A stretch of DNA of 5,483 nt from positions 1-5,483 of the forward strand of contig JAITHQ010000151.1 in assembly GCA_031279925.1 (NCBI GenBank), read 5' to 3'. Origin of the DNA: Treponema sp. (GTDB taxonomy: Bacteria > Spirochaetota > Spirochaetia > Treponematales > Breznakiellaceae). This document shows positions 1 through 4,275 of this stretch, in pieces (within the stretch, counting starts at the first letter, position 1; each line of letters begins with the position of its first letter). The notes under the pieces are model-generated. The model saw nothing but the letters and a program-made list of their open reading frames with translations. It had not been told where the DNA came from and did not search any database. A program made the translations under genes and the position numbers.

Positions 1-77
1 ATCTCTTTCAGCCGGGCAATAATCTGCGCCCCAATACCCCCGCCCATGCCGTCTATCACCACAACCGTATGTTTCAT
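1..77 (-). CDS. DUF3842 family protein, N-terminal fragment (runs off left edge)
   Basis: Only the first 25 codons are inside the window. The visible peptide starts MKHTVVVIDGMGGGIG and continues into AQIIARLKE. A short hydrophobic beta strand followed by a glycine-rich turn (G-M-G-G-G-I-G, residues 10-16) and a helix is a nucleotide-binding, Rossmann-like beginning. I recognise it as the start of DUF3842, a small family of unknown function found mainly in Firmicutes and spirochaetes. The ATG lies 9 bp after the corA stop codon, with a modest ribosome-binding stretch (AGGGTG) that overlaps that stop. This makes it the second gene of a corA operon. Function is unknown; the family assignment rests on the N-terminus alone. 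Confidence 0.78.
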   Translation of the reverse strand, partial: MKHTVVVIDGMGGGIGAQIIARLKE

Positions 78-86
78 ATTCACACC

Positions 87-1055
87 CTACAGCCATTTTC
101 GGCGTTTGAAAAAAAGAATCATTCCCAGGGCAATTATGACCATAATTCCCCACACGGCAGGATACGCCCAGGGCTGATCCAGTTCCGGCATAAAACGGAA
201 ATTCATTCCGTACACGCCGGCCAGAAACGTAAGGGGAATAAATATCGTTGATATTATCGTCAGCACCTTCATCACCTTGTTCAGGCGGTTGGACGCCGCC
301 GACAGATTTATTTCCATAATGCCCGCCAAAAGTTCCCGATATGTTTCAACCGTTTCGGCGGCCTGAATAATATGATCGTAGAGGTCTTTCAAAAACGGCT
401 CAAGCTCGCCGCCGAGGCGCCTCGATTCCATGCGCATCAACAGTGAAAGACTTTCGCGCAGGGGCCAGACAACCCGCCGCACTTTAAGCAGCTTCTGCTT
501 AATCTTCTGCATGTCCTCGATAAACGAATCATCCTTCTCGTCAACCGCCCGGTCTTCAAAGTCTTCGATCTCCGCGCCGAGGGAATCGAGAATCACAAAG
601 TATTCATCAACCACCGCGTCAATAATCGCGTATGCAAGATAATCGACGCCCATGCGCCGGATTCTTCCGGCGTTATTCAGAATACGTTTACGCACCCCGT
701 CAAAATAGTCGCCGGGTTTTTCCTGAAAAGTAAGCACCGTATCGTCGGTAAGAATCAGGCTGATATGTTCAAAGTCAAGACTTTCGGCGGGACTGACCGC
801 CTTAAAGGTAATAAAAAGATAGTCGTCAAACTCCTCCGTCCTGGGACGCTGGGCACTGTCAAGGGCATCTTCCACGGTAAGCGGATGTATTTTAAAGACT
901 TCCGCAAGGCGGTTGATTTCGGCTGTGTTGTCCAAACATTCAGCGTTGACCCAGGTAATGCCTGCGGAGTTTTTCCATTTTAAAAGTTCGTCCGCCGTGT
1001 CCGCCGTTTTTGTCCACGCGCTGGCGGGGTCGTAACCAATAAGCGAAAGGAGCAT
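87..1055 (-). CDS. corA: CorA-type magnesium/cobalt transport protein
   Basis: The 322-residue product is a CorA-family inner-membrane channel that carries Mg2+ (and often Co2+) into the cell as a pentamer. The cytoplasmic domain holds the family signature HPLTVED (57-63) followed by QRPR (69-72), then a long acidic helical region (about 150-255) that forms the stalk. Two membrane helices lie at the C-terminus (about 262-282 and 297-316). The selectivity signature YGMNF is at 282-286 and is followed by MPEL in the periplasmic loop, and the tail is basic (KRRKWL). Length is normal for the family. The frame is open upstream to an ATG at 1160, but that would put 35 extra residues over the start of the divergent HAD gene. 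The ATG at 1055 gives the usual beginning (LIGYD, then ITWVN at 33-37). No good Shine-Dalgarno site precedes 1055. The DUF3842 gene follows after 9 bp. Transport specificity cannot be read from sequence alone. Confidence 0.93.
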   Translation of the reverse strand: MLLSLIGYDPASAWTKTADTADELLKWKNSAGITWVNAECLDNTAEINRLAEVFKIHPLTVEDALDSAQRPRTEEFDDYLFITFKAVSPAESLDFEHISLILTDDTVLTFQEKPGDYFDGVRKRILNNAGRIRRMGVDYLAYAIIDAVVDEYFVILDSLGAEIEDFEDRAVDEKDDSFIEDMQKIKQKLLKVRRVVWPLRESLSLLMRMESRRLGGELEPFLKDLYDHIIQAAETVETYRELLAGIMEINLSAASNRLNKVMKVLTIISTIFIPLTFLAGVYGMNFRFMPELDQPWAYPAVWGIMVIIALGMILFFKRRKWL

Positions 1056-1060
1056 ACCCA

Positions 1061-1089
1061 ACGATACTATGACAAAGGGATACACGCAA
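1061..1089 (-). promoter_or_regulatory. possible sigma-70-like promoter of corA
   Basis: On the minus strand TTGCGT (1084-1089) is followed after 17 bp by TATCGT (1061-1066). These match the -35 and -10 consensus at 3 and 4 of 6 positions. The -10 ends only 5 nt before the corA ATG at 1055, so transcription would begin at or within the start codon. This agrees with the lack of a Shine-Dalgarno site, but the match is weak. Confidence 0.28.
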
Positions 1090-1103
1090 GTAGTTTTTTG
1101 GAT

Positions 1104-1109
1104 TATGAT
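1104..1109 (+). promoter_or_regulatory. possible -10 element of the HAD phosphatase gene
   Basis: TATGAT (5 of 6 matches to the -10 consensus) ends 5 nt before the ATG at 1115. There is no convincing -35 at 16-18 bp spacing, and the place where one would lie overlaps the proposed corA -35. The gene has no Shine-Dalgarno site. Support is weak and comes mainly from the short divergent gap. Confidence 0.2.
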
Positions 1110-1114
1110 AAGCC

Positions 1115-1759
1115 ATGATCCGCCACCTGCTCTTCGATCTTGACAACACCCTGTACTCATGCCGCTACGGCCTTGAAGACAAGGTACGGCAGAGGATACA
1201 GAAATTCAACGCCGCCTTTCTGGGCGTTTCCCCGCAGGAAGCCTGGCGGGAACGAATGGCGCAGACGGGCCGCTATGGAACCAACCTTGAGTGGCTCATG
1301 GGCGAAAAGGGCTTTACCGGTGTTGAAGCCTACCTTGCCGCCGTTCATCCCCCAAACGAAGCGGACAGCCTTCCCCCCGATCCGGCCCTTCGTTCCTTTC
1401 TGGAAAACATCCCCCTTCCCAAGGCGATTCTTACCAACGCCCCAAGGGAGCACGCCGATCTTATTCTGGGAAAGCTGGGCATAAGGGATATGTTTACCCA
1501 TATCTTTGATATCCGGCAATGCGGTTTTAAGGGCAAGCCCAGAGCGGAAGTGTTTACCCATGCCTTGAATGTTTTGGGAATGAGGGCGGACGAGGTTCTT
1601 TTTGTCGATGACGCCCCGCAGTACGTTGACGGTTTTATTGCCCTGGGGGGGAAGGGAGTGTTATTCGATGAAACCGGAGCGCATAACGATTATGCCAATC
1701 CCCGAATCAGGGCGCTTAAAGAATTGCGGGGGTATTTGGATTGCCCACGCAATCATTGA
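1115..1759 (+). CDS. HAD-superfamily hydrolase, pyrimidine 5'-nucleotidase type
   Basis: The 214-residue soluble protein is a haloacid-dehalogenase-fold phosphatase. Motif I is FDLDNT (7-12), with nucleophile D8 and acid/base D10. Motif II is the threonine at 107 in AILTNAP, motif III is probably K141 in GFKGKP, and motif IV is the acidic pair D165-D166 in FVDDAP. The helical insert between motifs I and II (about 15-95) is a C1-type cap. The opening LFDLDNTLYS followed by a conserved tyrosine/glycine segment resembles the SDT1/PHM8-like pyrimidine 5'-nucleotidases, which remove phosphate from UMP or CMP. Substrates of HAD enzymes vary widely, so a general sugar- or nucleotide-phosphatase is also possible. 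The ATG at 1115 is chosen because motif I must lie within the first 10 residues. No Shine-Dalgarno site precedes it. The gene is transcribed alone, divergent from corA and convergent with the UroD-like gene. Confidence 0.88.
   Translation: MIRHLLFDLDNTLYSCRYGLEDKVRQRIQKFNAAFLGVSPQEAWRERMAQTGRYGTNLEWLMGEKGFTGVEAYLAAVHPPNEADSLPPDPALRSFLENIPLPKAILTNAPREHADLILGKLGIRDMFTHIFDIRQCGFKGKPRAEVFTHALNVLGMRADEVLFVDDAPQYVDGFIALGGKGVLFDETGAHNDYANPRIRALKELRGYLDCPRNH
1739..1754. other. small hairpin at the convergent gene junction
   Basis: GATTGC-CCAC-GCAATC is a perfect 6-bp stem with a 4-nt loop, ending 2 nt before the HAD stop codon. A wider interrupted inverted repeat surrounds it (arms about 1731-1742 and 1767-1779, pairing with one bulge and one mismatch), so the two structures would compete. 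No T-run follows on either strand, so this is not a classical intrinsic terminator. No other terminator is visible in the 42-bp gap between the convergent genes. Confidence 0.35.
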
Positions 1760-1801
1760 CCTGAAAAATCCAATACGCCGTTCACAGGCATACAGTCCGC
1801 T

Positions 1802-2863
1802 TTATTTTGACAGCGCCTTGTGCAGCTTTTCTCCAAGGGCAATGGCTTCTTCTTGGGTAGGGGTGGAGGTTTGGATAAACAAGCCCTTGCGCCCAAAAAA
1901 GTCGAGGATTTTCCGGGAGTAGGCCGCCAAATCGGTTACTCCGTCATCGAGATGATCCCAGTAGAAGTGGCGAAGGCACAGTACGGTTTTCCCCGCAGCG
2001 GCGTCGCGGACTTTTGCCCAGTCCTGCACCTGGGGAATGGTAAAGTCAAGTCCCCGCAGACCGGGTATTTCCATCATCGCGCCCGCCACATTTGAAACAT
2101 TGCCGCAGGAATGTACCACAATGCCGCCGAATTCGTTGGAAATCAGGGCATTGTACTTAACGCCGAATTCGCGGTACAGATTCGGCGAAAGCAGGGCCGC
2201 CGTATCATCGCTTACACGGATGCCAACTTCCTTCGGCACATACCAGAACTCGTGGCTTACTCCGTAAAGGTTGGTGATCCGTTTAAGCATTTCTTTTATA
2301 TAGAGGATAGTAGCCTCGGTTACTTTTTCCATCAGGGCGTGTACCTCTTCGGGGTAGGCAAGAGTCGCCTCGATAAAGGAGGTATAGTCCCAGATAAGGG
2401 AAGCTGTTACCAGCGGCGAAGGAACGTTAATAACCCTCAGCGGAATTTTGGATTTATTTTGCAGGGCCTGGACATGGTTCCATGCCTGTTCAAAGTAGGG
2501 GTTATTTACCGGATCGGGCACTTTTAGCTTGTACACGTCATCGACATTTTCTTCGCGGATAAGGCATTTTACCCAAGGGTCGGCTTCGTCGTTGGGTTTG
2601 CACTCGCAGCCAAATGCGCCGGCAACAATGTTGATTCCCTGGTTCGGCTTGATATTGGCAAAGCCGTAATCATACACCCCCTGCCGTTTACGCTCATGGT
2701 CTTCGGCCCATTCAATTTCAGCGTCGGGGTTGTTGTAGTATTTTTGGGTTCCCATGTGCATGGGGCCGACCTCGATAGAAAAGGGAACCTCGTCAAGTTC
2801 CTCAAGCCGCCAATTTGCCTCGATTAATTTTTTTTTGGCGGCAATGTCAAGAATTTCGCTCAT
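1802..2863 (-). CDS. uroporphyrinogen decarboxylase (URO-D) domain protein, methyltransferase-like, substrate unknown
   Basis: The 353-residue soluble protein has the URO-D TIM-barrel fold shared by HemE and the methylcobamide:CoM methyltransferases (MtaA/CmuA). Family features are PWVKC near 96-100, the segment V-P-S-P-L-V-T-A-S (147-155), F163 with a following helix ending YPEEVHALM, the E-V-G-I-R-V-S-D-D region (212-220), S-P-N-L-Y-R-E-F (226-233), and VVHSCGN (249-255). The HemE signature MRQAGRY near the N-terminus is absent, so it is not a haem-pathway decarboxylase. H251-x-C253 matches the zinc-binding H-x-C of MtaA. The usual third cysteine near the C-terminus appears replaced by the T-S-T segment at 332-334. 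Cysteines also occur at 86, 88, 100 and 296. No corrinoid-protein gene lies beside it in the window. The start at 2863 is set by a GGAGG 7 nt upstream; a start at 2893 would lie ahead of that site. Likely role is methyl transfer from a corrinoid or an uncharacterised decarboxylation, by inference. Confidence 0.88.
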   Translation of the reverse strand: MSEILDIAAKKKLIEANWRLEELDEVPFSIEVGPMHMGTQKYYNNPDAEIEWAEDHERKRQGVYDYGFANIKPNQGINIVAGAFGCECKPNDEADPWVKCLIREENVDDVYKLKVPDPVNNPYFEQAWNHVQALQNKSKIPLRVINVPSPLVTASLIWDYTSFIEATLAYPEEVHALMEKVTEATILYIKEMLKRITNLYGVSHEFWYVPKEVGIRVSDDTAALLSPNLYREFGVKYNALISNEFGGIVVHSCGNVSNVAGAMMEIPGLRGLDFTIPQVQDWAKVRDAAAGKTVLCLRHFYWDHLDDGVTDLAAYSRKILDFFGRKGLFIQTSTPTQEEAIALGEKLHKALSK

Positions 2864-2870
2864 GCCGTTT

Positions 2871-2875
2871 CCTCC
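2871..2875 (-). promoter_or_regulatory. Shine-Dalgarno site of the UroD-family gene
   Basis: GGAGG on the minus strand lies 7 nt before the ATG at 2863. It is the strongest ribosome-binding site in the window and fixes the start over the in-frame ATG 30 nt upstream, which has nothing comparable. Confidence 0.85.
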
Positions 2876-2915
2876 GTTTACCCAAAATGCCAAGAATGTT
2901 ATCAGTTGAACCTAT

Positions 2916-2933
2916 CCAAAACCGGTTGTTTGG
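2916..2933. repeat. imperfect dyad upstream of the UroD-family gene
   Basis: CCAAAACCGGTTGTTTGG has matching outer arms CCAAA/TTTGG around the self-complementary core AACCGGTT, which is offset by one base. It sits between the tRNA terminator and the UroD-family start, 53-70 bp upstream of the ATG, where an operator could be. No clear -35/-10 pair is visible for that gene in this interval. An operator role is a guess. Confidence 0.25.
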
Positions 2934-2938
2934 AACAT

Positions 2939-2963
2939 AAAAGAGCCGTCTTCCGGCCCTTTT
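2939..2963 (-). terminator. intrinsic terminator of the initiator tRNA gene
   Basis: On the minus strand AAAAGGGCCG-GAAGA-CGGCTCTTTT forms a 10-bp stem (one G-U pair) with a 5-nt loop, ending in four Ts. It begins 24 nt past the mature tRNA 3' end and isolates the tRNA unit from the UroD-family gene downstream. The plus-strand reading also forms the hairpin with a TTTT end, so it could work in both directions. Confidence 0.75.
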
Positions 2964-2987
2964 AACAGTGAAAAAGAATTATGGCTT

Positions 2988-3060
2988 TAGCAGGGACAGG
3001 ACTCGAACCTGCGACCTCCGGGTTATGAGCCCGACGAGCTGCCAACTGCTCTACCCTGCG
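2988..3060 (-). tRNA. initiator tRNA-Met (CAT anticodon)
   Basis: The 73-nt cloverleaf is complete. It has acceptor stem CGCAGGG/CCCTGC, D-arm GAGC/GCTC with G18-G19, anticodon arm TCGGG-CTCATAA-CCCGG with CAT at 3025-3027, a 5-nt variable loop, and T-arm GCAGG-TTCGAGT-CCTGT. Initiator identity is clear from three stacked G-C pairs at 29-31/39-41, the A11-T24 pair in the D-stem, and the lack of a Watson-Crick pair at 1:72. That mismatch is C1-T72, whereas the commonest bacterial form is C1-A72. The discriminator is A73. CCA is not encoded (the next bases are AAG), so the cell needs CCA-adding enzyme. The tRNA is formylated by Fmt and starts translation at AUG. It is a single-gene unit with its own promoter and terminator. 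Confidence 0.98.
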
Positions 3061-3070
3061 TTGTATGGTC

Positions 3071-3099
3071 AATATACCAATTTGCATCAAATTAGTCAA
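3071..3099 (-). promoter_or_regulatory. strong sigma-70-type promoter of the initiator tRNA gene
   Basis: On the minus strand TTGACT (3094-3099, 5 of 6 matches) and TATATT (3071-3076, 5 of 6) are separated by exactly 17 bp. The start point would be near 3064, leaving only a few nucleotides of 5' leader before the mature tRNA, typical of a highly expressed stable-RNA promoter. It is the best promoter in the window. There is no GC-rich discriminator of the type linked to stringent control; the bases after the -10 are GACCATACAA. Confidence 0.85.
3079..3093. repeat. perfect inverted repeat inside the tRNA promoter spacer
   Basis: AATTTG-ATG-CAAATT on the minus strand is a perfect 6-3-6 inverted repeat that fills almost all of the 17-bp spacer between the -35 and -10 elements. 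The repeat is plain in the sequence. Whether a protein binds it is unknown, and in such A+T-rich DNA chance is a real alternative. Confidence 0.5.
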
Positions 3100-3261
3100 G
3101 GGATAATTTTGTGATTTTCGATTTTAATTCTTAAAAAAAATCAGCCGGCCAACCGCAAAAATCCACAATTTGAACAGGCTCTAAGGAGAGTATTACCCTA
3201 TTGGAATCCCCGGATTTTACCCCGGCAGCCCCAGGGCGCTCTTTACCCTCCCTCATCAAAC

Positions 3262-3290
3262 TTTACCTTTTAGAAAAAACGCGGTACACT
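3262..3290 (+). promoter_or_regulatory. possible promoter of the glycosyltransferase-helicase unit
   Basis: TTTACC (3262-3267) and TACACT (3285-3290) are 17 bp apart, each matching consensus at 4 of 6 positions. The -10 ends 10 nt before the ATG at 3301, so the predicted leader is only a few nucleotides, in line with the absence of a Shine-Dalgarno site. The rest of the gap back to the tRNA promoter (3100-3261) holds an AAGGAG at 3183-3188 that precedes no believable gene, and a short AATCC/GGATT repeat at 3205-3216. I see no RNA gene there. Confidence 0.42.
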
Positions 3291-3300
3291 GGCAATAATT

Positions 3301-4266
3301 ATGAAAGTCAGCGTGATTATTCCGGCTTTGAACGAAGAGCAAATGCTGCCCCGCTTGCTCGACAGCATCAAGGCGCAGGATTTTGACGATTTCGAAGTAA
3401 TTGTTGCCGATGCCCATTCAAAAGACCGGACGCGGGAGATTGCCGCTGAATACGGCTGCCGGGTGGTGGATGGGGGCCTGCCCGCCGCCGGCAGAAACGC
3501 CGGGGCCGCTGTCGCACGGGGGGAATTCCTTTTCTTTCTCGATTCCGATGTGGTGCTGCCGCAGGGCTTTATCCGCAATGTGTACGACGAAATGCAGGAC
3601 CGTTACCTCGATCTTGCCACCTGTGAAATTCGCCCGCTTTCCGGCTATCAGCTTGACCGGGTTATTCACCGGATGATGAACCTTGCCGTGCTGCTCAATT
3701 TATGGATAGACCCCAAGGCTTTTGGCTTTTGCATCTTTGTTACCAGGCGGCTTTTTCAGCGGATCGGCGGCTTTGACGAAACGATCTATGTTGCCGAGGA
3801 CAACGATTTTGTCAAACGGGGTTCCACATTCAGGAATCTGCGCTACCTTACTTCGGCCTATATTATGGTAAGTATCCGCCGTTTCGAGAAAGAAGGCCGT
3901 TTTGCTTACATGAAGAAGGGAATCAAGCTGAATCTGTACCGTACTTTTCGGGGAGAGATCCGCAATGACGAAGTGGTTAAGTACGAGTTTGACGCCTTTA
4001 ACAAGCCCGAAAGCCAGGAGGACGCTGATTTTCTTGACAAACTTGAGGAGCAGCTCCTTAAAGTCGAGGAACATTCCCGGCGTTTCAGCCGCCATGCTGC
4101 AAAGCAGAACAGCGAAACCGCTATCAAGCAGCTCCAGCCCCGGCTTGAAGAATACTCCCATCTGGTCGAAGCCCTTGACGCATATCTCAACAAAAACGAG
4201 CGGCGTATTCAGCGGGAGCAGCGGTTTAGGGATTTTTTCCGGCGCGGTTCGGCAAAGCAAACATAG
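3301..4266 (+). CDS. family 2 (GT-A) glycosyltransferase with charged C-terminal tail
   Basis: The 321-residue protein begins with the GT2 hallmark VSVIIPALNEE (3-13), which binds the nucleotide part of a sugar donor. It continues with D-A-H-S-x-D-R-T (37-44), the metal-binding DxD as D81-S-D83 in FLDSDVVLP, the acceptor-region IGGFDE (155-160), and the ED-x-D motif E166-D167-N-D169. The catalytic domain is about residues 1-200. The last 90 residues (about 230-320) are highly charged and look helical, possibly coiled coil. There is no signal peptide and no convincing membrane helix; short hydrophobic stretches occur near 127-147. It probably moves a sugar from a nucleotide donor to a glycan, lipid or protein at the cytoplasmic membrane face, but donor and acceptor cannot be told. 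The ATG at 3301 puts the first beta strand at the N-terminus; no Shine-Dalgarno site precedes it. The helicase gene follows after 9 bp. Confidence 0.92.
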   Translation: MKVSVIIPALNEEQMLPRLLDSIKAQDFDDFEVIVADAHSKDRTREIAAEYGCRVVDGGLPAAGRNAGAAVARGEFLFFLDSDVVLPQGFIRNVYDEMQDRYLDLATCEIRPLSGYQLDRVIHRMMNLAVLLNLWIDPKAFGFCIFVTRRLFQRIGGFDETIYVAEDNDFVKRGSTFRNLRYLTSAYIMVSIRRFEKEGRFAYMKKGIKLNLYRTFRGEIRNDEVVKYEFDAFNKPESQEDADFLDKLEEQLLKVEEHSRRFSRHAAKQNSETAIKQLQPRLEEYSHLVEALDAYLNKNERRIQREQRFRDFFRRGSAKQT

Positions 4267-4270
4267 GGGG
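4266..4270 (+). promoter_or_regulatory. G-rich ribosome-binding site of the helicase gene
   Basis: GGGGG, starting at the last base of the glycosyltransferase stop codon, lies 5 nt before the GTG at 4276. It supports the GTG start. The nearby ATG at 4280 is in another frame and opens only a 15-codon reading frame. Confidence 0.55.
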
Positions 4271-4275
4271 CCCGG

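Noticed and set aside
1056..1160. N-terminal extension of CorA by 35 residues from the ATG at 1160
   Set aside because: It would overlap the start of the divergent HAD gene, including its catalytic motif I, and add residues unlike CorA. The start at 1055 gives the normal family N-terminus.
1157..1561. 134-codon antisense open frame under the HAD phosphatase gene
   Set aside because: The sense frame holds all four HAD motifs; the antisense product is a shadow.
2864..2893. Upstream ATG at 2893 as start of the UroD-family protein
   Set aside because: The GGAGG at 2871-2875 is correctly spaced for the ATG at 2863, and the extra ten residues (Trp/Gly/Asn-rich) look like untranslated leader.
2988..3060. 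Elongator tRNA-Met or tRNA-Ile (lysidine) reading of the CAT anticodon
   Set aside because: Three stacked G-C pairs in the anticodon stem, the unpaired 1:72 position and A11-T24 are initiator features.
3201..3386. 61-codon frame from TTG 3201, 12 nt after an AAGGAG
   Set aside because: Its last third is the glycosyltransferase coding sequence in another frame, the start codon is TTG with poor spacing, and the peptide resembles nothing I recognise.
3700..4260. 186-codon antisense open frame under the glycosyltransferase
   Set aside because: The sense frame carries clear GT2 motifs across this region. The antisense frame has no family features and is explained by codon bias.
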